From positions 1-58,157 of the forward strand of contig CAIXXM010000104.1 in the NCBI GenBank assembly GCA_903923395.1: DNA of 58,157 bases. The letters run 5' to 3'. Source of the DNA: an uncultured Acidobacteriia bacterium. GTDB lineage: Bacteria; Acidobacteriota; Terriglobia; Bryobacterales; Bryobacteraceae. Numbering within the stretch: the stretch's first letter is position 1; each line of letters begins with the position of its first letter. This document shows, piece by piece, positions 1-8,086 of the stretch. A program made the position numbers and the translations under genes. The notes under the pieces are model-generated. The model ran no database searches. It saw only the letters and a program-made list of their open reading frames with translations, and was not told the origin of the DNA.

Positions 1-1726
1 CAACGCAGGCGGGTCCGGCATAGGTGGCGGCGTTCAGGGGGCCGCCATCTCCGGTGGATGTCCGGTCACCGTTGCCCGAAATCGTGCTGATGGTGCCAAT
101 ACTGATCACCTTGCGGATTCTGTTGTTGCCGAAGTCGGCGATGAGGACGTTGCCCAATGCATCGGGAGCCGCAGCCTGCGGGGCATCGAGCGCCGCATTG
201 ATCGCCAGGCTGCCATCGCCGGTGAAATCGGCTCTCCCGTTCCCGGCAACGTTATAGATGCTGCCGTTGTAAATCTTGCGGACGCGGCTGTTGCCTTCAT
301 CGGTGACGTATAACGTGCCGGAATTATCGAAAGCGACCGAGGCGGGGTGGAGCAGGGCGGCGGAGAGTGCCAGTCCATTATCTCCGGAATAGCCGGGAAT
401 TCCAGTGCCCGCGACGGTGGTGATGGTGCCCGCCGGCGAGATCTTCCGGATGCGGTTGTTGAGATTATCGGCAACGAAAACATTGCCGCCGGAATCGACA
501 GCGACGCTTTCAGGGAAGTTCAGATTGGCGGAGATGCCCGGGCCGCCGTCCCCGGAATATTGGAAATTCCCACTGCCTGCGATGGTTGTAATAACACCCA
601 AAGTCGACAGGGACCGGATCCGTTCATTGCCGGAATCGGCGATGATGAGATTGCCAGCGGGGTCAACGGCGAGACTGTCTGGCGCGTTCAGCGATGCGCT
701 CAAACCGCTTCCCCCGTCCCCGGAAAATCCTGTGGTGAGATTGCCGGCCACGGAACTGATCACGCCAGCTGAGGTCACTTTTCTGATCCGGTCAATCGCC
801 TGGTCTGCAATATACAGATTTCCAAAGGAATCGAGGGCGATGGCGATGGGGTCAAAAAGAGTGGTGGATGTAGCGCTCCCGCCATCATTCAAATACGGAT
901 AAAAATAGGCAGTTCCGGCGATGGTGCTGATGATGCCGCCCGCGTTGATTTTCCTGATTCTGTAATTGCCGTTGTCTGCAATGTAGATATTTCCGGTGCT
1001 GTCGACAACAACGTCCGTTGGTCCGGAAAGCGCTGCCGAAGTGGCTGTGCCAGCATCGCCGGAAAACCCTGCCGTGCCTGTGCCTGCAATGGTGGACTGG
1101 ACACCCGCGGCAGTTACTTTCCGGATGCGGTGTCCGCCCGTATCTGCGATGTAGATGTTACCGGCGCTGTCACTTGCCAGGCCTGTGGGGCCGATGATCG
1201 CGACGCTCTTGGGTTGCGTCACCTCGGTACCTGCCACAGCTGTGCCATTTCCCGCGAAAGTGCTGATGATGCCGGCCGGAGTTACCTGGCGGATTCTGTT
1301 ATTGCCCGCGTCGGCGATGTAGAGATTTCCGGCGGGGTCCAATGTTAGTGCGCTCGGTTCATAGAGTGAAGCGCTGGTCGCTGGACCGCCATCTCCGGAA
1401 AAGCCGGGCGTTCCATTGCCGGCTACGATTTTGATACTGCCGTCCGTGCCAATCCGGAAGACCAGATTGTTGCCTGTGTCCGCCGCATAAACATTTCCCT
1501 GTGGGTCAGTGGCCACGCCCGCGATGGTTCCGAGCGGCGCACTTAATGCCGTCTTTACGCTGCTGGGGAAAGTCCAGGAGGTTCCTGCAAAGGTGCTAAT
1601 AATGTTCTGTCCAATTGCATTCGCACTGAAAACCAGGGAGATAAATGTGATGACGATGAGGTTACGAACGAAATCTGCTGTTGAAGGGGAAGATTTATGC
1701 GGGTTGAAACCAGCGGCTGGAATCAT
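1..1726 (-). CDS. Secreted NHL-repeat protein, partial at the left edge
   Basis: The frame stays open from an ATG at 1726 to base 1, so the C-terminus lies outside the window. The product starts with a long n-region and a hydrophobic stretch (IVITFISLVFSANA) that looks like a signal peptide. It then carries nine tandem units of about 56 residues, each with a core like GNLYIADxGNNRIRKV followed by a variable TIAGTG-x-GFSGDGG segment. This is the NHL beta-propeller signature of large extracellular proteins common in Acidobacteria. Nine units exceed a single six-bladed propeller, so more than one propeller or an extended array is likely. The substrate is unknown. The ribosome-binding site is weak. 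It diverges from the lysine operon. NHL identity is secure; function is not. Confidence 0.85.
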   Translation of the reverse strand, partial: MIPAAGFNPHKSSPSTADFVRNLIVITFISLVFSANAIGQNIISTFAGTSWTFPSSVKTALSAPLGTIAGVATDPQGNVYAADTGNNLVFRIGTDGSIKIVAGNGTPGFSGDGGPATSASLYEPSALTLDPAGNLYIADAGNNRIRQVTPAGIISTFAGNGTAVAGTEVTQPKSVAIIGPTGLASDSAGNIYIADTGGHRIRKVTAAGVQSTIAGTGTAGFSGDAGTATSAALSGPTDVVVDSTGNIYIADNGNYRIRKINAGGIISTIAGTAYFYPYLNDGGSATSTTLFDPIAIALDSFGNLYIADQAIDRIRKVTSAGVISSVAGNLTTGFSGDGGSGLSASLNAPDSLAVDPAGNLIIADSGNERIRSLSTLGVITTIAGSGNFQYSGDGGPGISANLNFPESVAVDSGGNVFVADNLNNRIRKISPAGTITTVAGTGIPGYSGDNGLALSAALLHPASVAFDNSGTLYVTDEGNSRVRKIYNGSIYNVAGNGRADFTGDGSLAINAALDAPQAAAPDALGNVLIADFGNNRIRKVISIGTISTISGNGDRTSTGDGGPLNAATYAGPACV

Positions 1727-1855
1727 ATTCGGAGATAATAGCTCAGTTTTATCGTCCCCGTGTGGGGAAAAGTGATGTTGCGTACTTTTTTATCGAAGTG
1801 TCTTGTTCCGGGCTTTGGCCGGTGCTGAAATGGCCGCCATGTTACCCTGAATCTT

Positions 1856-2040
1856 TCTGGTAGAGGTGCGGTGGCAAAGAGTAGGCGTGCGGCAGTTCCG
1901 GCGTATCCCCGGCGCGCGTTGAAAGGTGTCTTCCGCCGAAGTTGGCACAAGCGGATCGGCTGTGTCCGGCTGGCGGGTCGGGTGAAAACCCTCTCCGCTG
2001 TCATCCTGCTTCTCAATAGGCAGGATGGAGCGCTATCGGG
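1856..2040 (+). promoter_or_regulatory. Lysine riboswitch (L box) ahead of the lysine/DAP operon
   Basis: This leader matches the conserved core of the lysine aptamer. TAGAGGTGCG and AAGAGTA lie at 1861-1887, GAAAGG and GCCGAAG at about 1921-1942, GGCTG near 1969, CTGTCA at 1998-2003 and GGAG-GCTATC at 2027-2037. P1 forms between 1857-1863 (CTGGTAG) and 2033-2039 (CTATCGG). A perfect 8-bp hairpin pairs CATCCTGC (2002-2009) with GCAGGATG (2020-2027), as expected for P5. The first ORF starts 65 nt downstream and encodes lysine-pathway enzymes. No GC hairpin with a U-run lies between 2040 and the ATG, so translational or Rho-dependent control seems likelier than intrinsic termination (inference). 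The rest of the 1727-2105 gap shows no gene; 1727-1855 should hold divergent promoters, but I see no clear boxes. Confidence 0.9.
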
Positions 2041-2105
2041 TCAGTGACACTCCGCACCACGTCCTCACCTGCCCGCCTGCGCCTCCCTGAAAGAATGGAC
2101 CTGAT

Positions 2106-3119
2106 ATGGACGTCTTCCAGTTGACGCGAACACTCATCGATATTCCCTCGGTCACGCCCGAAGAAAAGGCGATGGGCGAGTATTTGTACGGCTATCTTTC
2201 TACACTGGCTGAGAAATTTGATGGCACGGTGGAGAAGAGCGAGGTCGAACCCGGCCGCGATAATGTGTTCGCCTGTTTCGGGGCACCGGTCGTGACGCTC
2301 TCCACGCACATGGATACCGTTCCGCCCTTCATTCCTTCGAGCGAAGATGAGACCGATATCTGGGGACGCGGTGCCTGTGACACCAAGGGCATAATTGCTT
2401 CCATGCTCAAAGCCGCGGAGAGTCTGCTCGAAAAAGGCCACCGCAACATCGGACTGCTTTTCGTTGTGGGAGAAGAGCGCAATAGTGCGGGCGCTTATTT
2501 CGCGGCGAAGCATCCCAAGGGTTCGAAGTACATCATCAACGGGGAGCCGACGGAAAATCAGCTTGCGCTGGGTTCCAAGGGCGCTCTCCGTTATGAAGTG
2601 ATTGCGCGCGGCAAGATGGCCCACTCGGCGTATCCGGAGCTGGGCGATTCCGCGATCAATAAGTTGTTGGATGCGCTGCAGGCGATCCGCCAGGTGGAAT
2701 TGCCTGTGGATGACGTGCTCGGACCCAGCACGTTGAACATTGGCACCATACGCGGCGGGCGCGCGCCAAACGTCATTTCCGATGAGGCCCGCGCGGAGAT
2801 CTTCATTCGTCTGGTTTGTGATTCGGCTGCAACGCGGGAAGCCCTGGCGCAGGCCGTGGACGACAAAGTAGAGCTTGCTGATGTGTTGGAGATTCCGGCG
2901 CTGCGCCTGACCGCGGTGGAAGGTTTGCCAACAACCGTCGTCGCCTACACAACAGACATTCCCGCCTTTGGCGGTGCCTGGGGACAGCCTCTGCTGCTCG
3001 GGCCCGGCACCATTCATGTAGCACACACCTCACAGGAGCGCGTCCCGAAGCAACAGCTTCTTGAGGCTGTGGAACTCTATCAAACGCTGATACTTCAGCT
3101 GCAAAAACAGGAATTATGA
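2106..3119 (+). CDS. dapE: M20 family peptidase, probable succinyl-diaminopimelate desuccinylase
   Basis: M20 metallopeptidase of 337 residues. The di-zinc ligands and catalytic residues are visible: STHMDTVPP (H68, D70), GACDTKG (D92), GEERNS (E123/E124), GEPTE (E147) and a C-terminal HTSQERV histidine. Family members hydrolyse N-acyl amino acids (DapE, ArgE, LysK, carboxypeptidase G2), and sequence alone does not settle the substrate. Position does help: it is the first gene behind a lysine riboswitch, in one transcription unit with dapD, whose succinylated product a DapE must cleave. I therefore infer succinyl-DAP desuccinylase. Its stop overlaps the asd start (ATGA). The ATG at 2106 has only a weak purine-rich site (GAAAGA) upstream. 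LysK- or ArgE-like activity is the main alternative. Confidence 0.8.
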   Translation: MDVFQLTRTLIDIPSVTPEEKAMGEYLYGYLSTLAEKFDGTVEKSEVEPGRDNVFACFGAPVVTLSTHMDTVPPFIPSSEDETDIWGRGACDTKGIIASMLKAAESLLEKGHRNIGLLFVVGEERNSAGAYFAAKHPKGSKYIINGEPTENQLALGSKGALRYEVIARGKMAHSAYPELGDSAINKLLDALQAIRQVELPVDDVLGPSTLNIGTIRGGRAPNVISDEARAEIFIRLVCDSAATREALAQAVDDKVELADVLEIPALRLTAVEGLPTTVVAYTTDIPAFGGAWGQPLLLGPGTIHVAHTSQERVPKQQLLEAVELYQTLILQLQKQEL

Positions 3120-4162
3120 AAGAGATCGAAGTTGGAATTCTCGGCGCCACCGGCATGGTGGGCCAGCACTTTATCAAGTTCCTCGATGGCCATCCGTGGT
3201 TCCGTCTGACGTGGCTCGGTGCGAGCGAACGCTCGGCGGGCAAGGCATACCGCGACGCAGCGAAGTGGCACCTGGGCGGTACGGCACCGGCAGCGGTCGC
3301 GGGGTTGACTGTATCCGAAGCCAAGCCCGGAAATGCGCCGAAGCTTTTGTTCTCCGCGATGGATGCTTCCGTGGCCACGGAGATTGAACAGGCCTTTGCG
3401 GCGGCTGGTCACACCGTTGTTTCGAATTCGAAGAATCACCGGATGGACGCTGACGTGCCTTTGCTGGTGCCGGAAATCAATGCTGACCATCTGCAACTGC
3501 TGGCGGGCCAGAAGGCTACGCGCGGTTGGGGCGGGCAGATTGTGACGAACCCGAATTGCTCCACCGTTGTTTTGACGATGGGCCTTGCACCGCTGAAGCA
3601 GTTCGGCATCAAGAAGGTGGTCGTGACCACGCTGCAGGCCGTTTCGGGAGCAGGTTACCCCGGCGTGCCCTCCATGGATATTCTCGGCAACGTTGTCCCG
3701 TTCATTGGGGGCGAAGAAGAGAAAATGCAGCAGGAAACGCAGAAAATCCTGGGGGATTTCGCGGGTTCGCACATTGCTCCGCTGACTGCGGGCGTGAGCG
3801 CGCATTGCAACCGCGTCGCTGTGATCGACGGCCATACCGTGACCATCAGTGTGGAATTGGAAGCGAAGGTGACGGAAGCGGAGATCAAGCAGGCCTTTGC
3901 TTCATTCCGCGGTCTGCCGCAGGAACGCAACCTGCCCAGTGCACCGCAGTTCCCGGTGCAATATATGGAAGAAGTGGACCGTCCGCAGCCCCGCAAGGAT
4001 GCTGAGCGGGACCGTGGCATGGCTGTGTTCGTGGGCCGTCTGCGCCCCTGCCCGGTATTTGACTGGAAGTTTGTTGCACTGGGGCATAATACGGTTCGCG
4101 GCGCGGCTGGCGCTGCGGTCTTGAATGCGGAATTGATGGTCTCCGAAGGGCTGCTCGACTGA
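3116..4162 (+). CDS. asd: Aspartate-semialdehyde dehydrogenase
   Basis: Reduces aspartyl phosphate to aspartate semialdehyde, the branch point to lysine, threonine and methionine. The 348-residue protein has the N-terminal NADP-binding motif GILGATGMVGQ (8-17), the catalytic cysteine in TNPNCST (C148), and the active-site SAHCNR (H231, R234). Length and the GATGMVGQ/SAHCNR pattern fit the archaeal/fungal-like ASD subgroup rather than the enterobacterial one. The start overlaps the stop of the upstream peptidase by 4 nt, and its stop shares one base with the lysC start, which implies translational coupling. It should follow the lysine riboswitch. Confidence 0.95.
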   Translation: MKEIEVGILGATGMVGQHFIKFLDGHPWFRLTWLGASERSAGKAYRDAAKWHLGGTAPAAVAGLTVSEAKPGNAPKLLFSAMDASVATEIEQAFAAAGHTVVSNSKNHRMDADVPLLVPEINADHLQLLAGQKATRGWGGQIVTNPNCSTVVLTMGLAPLKQFGIKKVVVTTLQAVSGAGYPGVPSMDILGNVVPFIGGEEEKMQQETQKILGDFAGSHIAPLTAGVSAHCNRVAVIDGHTVTISVELEAKVTEAEIKQAFASFRGLPQERNLPSAPQFPVQYMEEVDRPQPRKDAERDRGMAVFVGRLRPCPVFDWKFVALGHNTVRGAAGAAVLNAELMVSEGLLD

Positions 4163-5532
4163 TGATCGTGATGAAGTTTGGCGGCACCTCGGTGGAGTCC
4201 GCCGCTGCCATTGAACGCGTTGCGGGTATCGTCAAAAGCCGTCTGGAACTGCGGCCCATCGTGGTGGTTTCGGCGATGGGCAAGACCACGAACAAGCTCC
4301 TGGCGATCGCCAATGCGGCCATTGCAGGACGGCGCGAGGAGTACATCCGCCAACTGCATGATCTTCGCGATATGCATTCCCGGGAAGCGCGTTTGTTGAC
4401 GCCGCTCCACAAGCGCGCGGAACTGGACCGGACGCTGGATGAGCACTTCGAAGAGCTAACGGAACTGGCGAAGGGCCTGGCGGTGCTGGGCGAACTGACG
4501 CCGCGCTCCGTGGATGCCATCTCCAGCTATGGAGAGCGCCTGTCGAGTTATATCGTTTCGCTGGGCTTTGAGCATTTCGGTTTGCCCGCGGTGCATGTGG
4601 ATTCGCGGAAGGTCATCATCACGGATCACCGCCACACCCAGGCCGCTCCGCTGTTCGAAGAGACCTATCAGCGTCTGGAAGAGACCCTGCCCGCGCTTGC
4701 GGTGACTCAGGTGCCTGTGATGGGCGGCTTCATCGGGTCCACGCTGGAAGGGGTGACTTCCACTCTGGGCCGGGGCGGGTCAGATTTCACGGCGTCGATT
4801 GTGGGCGCGGGCGTTCGGGCGGAGGAAATCCAGATCTGGACCGATGTGGATGGCATGTTGACCGCAGACCCCACGATTTTGCCCGGCGGCCACCGCGTGA
4901 AGAGTATTTCGTTCGCGGAAGCCGCGGAACTCGCTTACTTCGGGGCGAAGGTGTTGCATCCCGCCACGGTAATACCCGCGATTGAGCGCAACATTCCCGT
5001 GATGATTCTCAATTCCCGCCGGCCGGAAGTGCCGGGCACCCGGATTGTGGCGGAGGCCGTGCCTTGCAGGAACGCAGTGAAGTCGATTGCCTGCAAGAAG
5101 AACATCACGATTGTGAATATTCACTCCTCGCGTATGTTCATGGCGCATGGATTCCTGCGGCGGATTTTCGAAATCTTCGACCGGTTTGAGACGCCGGTGG
5201 ATATGATCTCGACCAGCGAGGTGAGCGTTTCCCTCACGGTGGACAATACAGACCGGCTGGACGAAATCCAAGCGGAACTGGCCGTGTTTTCTGAAGTGAC
5301 GGCGGAATCCGGGCAGGCGATTGTCTGTCTGGTGGGTGAAAATATCCGCTATACCCCCGGTGTTGCATCGCGCGTGTTCACTGCTCTGAACGGGGTGAAT
5401 ATCCGCATGATTTCGCAAGGCGCATCCCTGTTGAATCTGGGTGTGGTGATTGCGATGAAAGATTTGAGCGCGGCGGTGGAAGCACTGCATACCGAGTTCT
5501 TCTCGGAACTGGACCCTGAGGTGTTTGACTAA
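4162..5532 (+). CDS. lysC: Aspartate kinase (monofunctional, ACT domains)
   Basis: Catalyses the first step of the aspartate pathway, ATP-dependent phosphorylation of aspartate. The 456-residue protein opens with VMKFGGTSVES, the KFGGTS signature. SDFTASIVGA and the catalytic-domain end FGAKVLHPAT follow, then two C-terminal ACT-type segments (about 300-456) that bind effector amino acids. No homoserine dehydrogenase domain is fused. Length matches LysC-type monofunctional enzymes. The stop and the dapB start share a base (TAATG). Control is probably double: the riboswitch at expression level and ACT-mediated feedback at enzyme level (the latter from family knowledge). Confidence 0.95.
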   Translation: MIVMKFGGTSVESAAAIERVAGIVKSRLELRPIVVVSAMGKTTNKLLAIANAAIAGRREEYIRQLHDLRDMHSREARLLTPLHKRAELDRTLDEHFEELTELAKGLAVLGELTPRSVDAISSYGERLSSYIVSLGFEHFGLPAVHVDSRKVIITDHRHTQAAPLFEETYQRLEETLPALAVTQVPVMGGFIGSTLEGVTSTLGRGGSDFTASIVGAGVRAEEIQIWTDVDGMLTADPTILPGGHRVKSISFAEAAELAYFGAKVLHPATVIPAIERNIPVMILNSRRPEVPGTRIVAEAVPCRNAVKSIACKKNITIVNIHSSRMFMAHGFLRRIFEIFDRFETPVDMISTSEVSVSLTVDNTDRLDEIQAELAVFSEVTAESGQAIVCLVGENIRYTPGVASRVFTALNGVNIRMISQGASLLNLGVVIAMKDLSAAVEALHTEFFSELDPEVFD

Positions 5533-6224
5533 TGAAGATCGCGATCATCGGCTACGGCAAGATGGGCCGGATTATTGAGCGGCTCGCGGTAGAGCGCGGG
5601 ATTGAAGTGCCAGTCAAACTGGACATCGACAATAACCGGAACTTTGAAGGCATTACGGCGGAGAACTTCGCGGGGATTGATGCTGCGATTGATTTCTCGA
5701 TTCACACCGCGGTGGTGGAGAACATTGAGCGGCTGGCTGCCCTTGGGGTCAACCAGGTCATTGGCACCACGGGCTGGCTGCAGCATCTGGACCATGTGAA
5801 GAGCGTGGTGGAGAAGTCGGGCATTGGGCTCGTGTGGAGTCCGAACTACTCCGTGGGCGTGAATGCGTTCTTCCGCATTGTGCAGGAGGCCGCGAGGCTG
5901 CTTTCCAATGAAGCGGAGTATGAGGCCTGGGCGTGGGAGATTCATCATTCGCAGAAGAAAGACGCGCCTTCCGGTACGCTCTTGAAGCTGGTGGAGGAGA
6001 TGAAGAAGGCCGGCTATCAGCGCCACATCGATGTCTCTTCAAACCGCGCGGGGACCATTCATGGAACTCACGAAATTGGTTTCGATTGCGCGGCCGACAC
6101 GATCACGCTGCGACACACCGCGCGCAGCCGGGAAGGCTTTGCACTGGGCGCTGTGAAAGCGGCTGAGTGGGTGGCGGGCAAGACCGGATTTCACGAGTTC
6201 AGCGATATTCTTTTCGAGGCATAA
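5532..6224 (+). CDS. dapB: 4-Hydroxy-tetrahydrodipicolinate reductase
   Basis: Reduces the DapA product with NAD(P)H to tetrahydrodipicolinate. The 230-residue protein shows the Rossmann motif GYGKMGR (7-13), the IGTTG segment near 80, and the family signature EIHHSQKKDAPSGT with H138/H139 and K143. It is a compact DapB, shorter than the usual 240-270 residues, with a short region between the Rossmann fold and DFSIHTA. Nothing essential appears to be missing. The ATG overlaps the lysC stop by one base, and dapA begins 6 nt downstream. Confidence 0.95.
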   Translation: MKIAIIGYGKMGRIIERLAVERGIEVPVKLDIDNNRNFEGITAENFAGIDAAIDFSIHTAVVENIERLAALGVNQVIGTTGWLQHLDHVKSVVEKSGIGLVWSPNYSVGVNAFFRIVQEAARLLSNEAEYEAWAWEIHHSQKKDAPSGTLLKLVEEMKKAGYQRHIDVSSNRAGTIHGTHEIGFDCAADTITLRHTARSREGFALGAVKAAEWVAGKTGFHEFSDILFEA

Positions 6225-6230
6225 CAGAAC

Positions 6231-7118
6231 ATGTTTACTGGATGCGGCACGGCGCTCGTTACGCCGTTTCAACAAGACGGCTCGCTTGACGAAGCCACTC
6301 TGCGGCGCCTGGTGCAACGGCAGATCGAAGACGGTATCCACTTTCTTGTGCCCTGCGGCACGACCGGGGAAAGCCCGACACTGAGCCGGGAAGAGCATCT
6401 TCGGGTGGTTTCCATTACCGTGGAGGAAGCAGCGGGGAAGGTGCCGGTACTGGCCGGAGCCGGCGGTTACAACACGCACGAGGTCATCGAACTGGCGCGG
6501 GCCTGTGAGAAGGCCGGCGCTGATGGCGTTCTTTCCGTGACACCTTACTACAACAAGCCCACGCAGGAAGGTTTGTACCAGCACTATAAAGCAGTGGCGG
6601 TCGCAGTGGGCATTCCGTTGATTGTGTACAGTGTGCAGGGCCGCACCGGGGTGAATGTGGAGCCCGATACGCTTGCGCGCCTGGCGGAAATTTCGAATAT
6701 CACCGGGGTGAAGGAAGCTTCCGGGAATGTGTCCCAGATCGCGACTGTAATCCACAAGGTACCTGCGGGGTTCGCGGTGCTTTCGGGTGATGATTCGATT
6801 ACGATTCCCGTGATCGCGCTGGGTGGCCACGGCATCATCTCTGTCGCTTCGAATGAAATTCCGGGGCCAATGTCGCAGCTTGCCGCGGCGGCCAATGCGG
6901 GGGATTTCGCAACAGCGCGCGCCATCCAGAAGAAGTTCCTGCCGCTGATGAATATCAACTTCGTGGAGAGTAATCCGTCTCCCGTGAAGTATGCGATGAG
7001 CTTGATGGGGCTGCTGGAAGCCAATTACCGCCTGCCGATGGTTCCGCCCACGCAGGCCTCCAAAGACAAGATCGCCGCCGTGCTGCGCGAGGTGGGGTTG
7101 ATCGGGGAAGGGAACTAA
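6231..7118 (+). CDS. dapA: 4-Hydroxy-tetrahydrodipicolinate synthase
   Basis: Class I aldolase that condenses pyruvate with aspartate semialdehyde. The 295-residue TIM barrel has GTTGESPTL (43-51), the tyrosine of [12 protein letters not shown], the conserved YSVQGRTG (canonical YNVPGRT, altered at two positions), and the Schiff-base lysine K161 in GVKEASG. These residues agree with DapA over related N-acetylneuraminate lyase or KDG aldolase, and the operon context supports it. The next gene, dapD, overlaps by one base (TAATG). Confidence 0.95.
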   Translation: MFTGCGTALVTPFQQDGSLDEATLRRLVQRQIEDGIHFLVPCGTTGESPTLSREEHLRVVSITVEEAAGKVPVLAGAGGYNTHEVIELARACEKAGADGVLSVTPYYNKPTQEGLYQHYKAVAVAVGIPLIVYSVQGRTGVNVEPDTLARLAEISNITGVKEASGNVSQIATVIHKVPAGFAVLSGDDSITIPVIALGGHGIISVASNEIPGPMSQLAAAANAGDFATARAIQKKFLPLMNINFVESNPSPVKYAMSLMGLLEANYRLPMVPPTQASKDKIAAVLREVGLIGEGN

Positions 7119-7954
7119 TGCAGGCGACTATTGAGAATCTTTTCGATCACAAGCCGGAGACTTATACTCCGGAGCACTTTGCCTTGTTCAGCGAATTCAA
7201 GGCTGCGTTGAATTCGGGCAAGATCCGCTCTGCGGAACCCGATGCGTCCACACCCACGGGCTGGCGGGTGAATGCCTGGGTGAAAAAGGGCATCCTGCTC
7301 GGCTTCCGGCTGGGCGGGATTGTGGATATGTCAATTGACCCCGCAAAGCTGCCGTTTCTCGACAAGTCGACTTATCCGGTGAAGCAGTTTGGTGTGAATG
7401 ACGGTGTGCGCATTGTGCCGGGTGGTTCGAGTGTCCGCGACGGCGTCTATATGGGACGCGGCGTGACCTGTATGCCGCCGATGTATATCAATGTCGGTGC
7501 CTATGTGGGTGACGGCACCATGGTGGACAGCCATGCACTGGTGGGCAGTTGCGCACAGATTGGCAAGAACGTTCATATTTCCGCTGCATCGCAGATTGGC
7601 GGAGTGCTGGAACCGGTTGGCGCGTTGCCGGTGTGCATTGAAGACGAAGTACTGATTGGCGGCAATTGCGGAGTCTACGAAGGTACCGTGGTCAAGAAGC
7701 AGGCCGTGCTGGGAACGGGAACAATCCTCAATCGCTCCACACCGGTTTATGATCTGGTGAACAACACGGTCCACCGGGCGACAGACGACCAGCCGCTTGT
7801 GATCCCGGAAGGTGCGGTGGTGATCGCCGGCACACGTGCTGTGACCTCTGGACCTGGAAAAGACTGGGGTATTTCGATCTATACCCCTGTCATTGTGAAG
7901 TACCGCGATGAGAAGACGGGATCGCGGGTGCAGTTAGAAGACCTGCTGCGATAA
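7118..7954 (+). CDS. dapD: Tetrahydrodipicolinate N-succinyltransferase
   Basis: Transfers succinyl from succinyl-CoA to tetrahydrodipicolinate, committing the cell to the succinylase branch of DAP synthesis. The 278-residue protein has a short helical N-domain with [13 protein letters not shown], then a left-handed beta-helix of hexapeptide repeats. The typical [26 protein letters not shown] stretch is present at about 127-152, and the C-terminus is [12 protein letters not shown]. Presence of dapD predicts a need for DapC and DapE. DapE is plausibly the first gene of this operon; no DapC-type aminotransferase lies in the window. dapD is the last gene of the run, 20 nt before tRNA-Thr. Confidence 0.95.
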   Translation: MQATIENLFDHKPETYTPEHFALFSEFKAALNSGKIRSAEPDASTPTGWRVNAWVKKGILLGFRLGGIVDMSIDPAKLPFLDKSTYPVKQFGVNDGVRIVPGGSSVRDGVYMGRGVTCMPPMYINVGAYVGDGTMVDSHALVGSCAQIGKNVHISAASQIGGVLEPVGALPVCIEDEVLIGGNCGVYEGTVVKKQAVLGTGTILNRSTPVYDLVNNTVHRATDDQPLVIPEGAVVIAGTRAVTSGPGKDWGISIYTPVIVKYRDEKTGSRVQLEDLLR

Positions 7955-7974
7955 ACTAAAAGAGTTCTTGGGAA

Positions 7975-8050
7975 GCCGGTGTAGCTCAGTCGGTAGAGCG
8001 GCAGTTTTGTAAACTGCGGGTCGCAGGTTCGATTCCTGTCGCCGGCTCCA
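7975..8050 (+). tRNA. tRNA-Thr (anticodon TGT)
   Basis: A full cloverleaf can be drawn. The acceptor GCCGGTG (7975-7981) pairs with CGCCGGC (8040-8046); the D-arm is GCTC/GAGC. The anticodon stem GCAGT/ACTGC encloses loop TTTGTAA with anticodon TGT (reads ACA), and the T-arm is GCAGG-TTCGATT-CCTGT. The discriminator is T, and CCA is encoded at 8048-8050. No integrase gene or direct-repeat copy of the tRNA end is seen nearby. Confidence 0.97.
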
Positions 8051-8086
8051 GAAGAATTTATCCCTCCGCTGTTGGTCCAACGCTGA

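Noticed and set aside
1723-2016. 97-codon minus-strand ORF across the dap leader
   Set aside because: It is antisense to the riboswitch aptamer, has no plausible protein features and lacks a ribosome-binding site.
2034-2106. Expression platform in which the P1 3' strand pairs with the start-codon region (2100-2106)
   Set aside because: The pairing is short with a wobble and would predict activation by lysine, opposite to the expected repression of biosynthesis.
2013-3026. 337-codon minus-strand ORF opposite the M20 gene
   Set aside because: It is antisense to a gene with complete zinc-site motifs, crosses the lysine riboswitch region, and its translation is Arg/His-rich with no recognisable domain.
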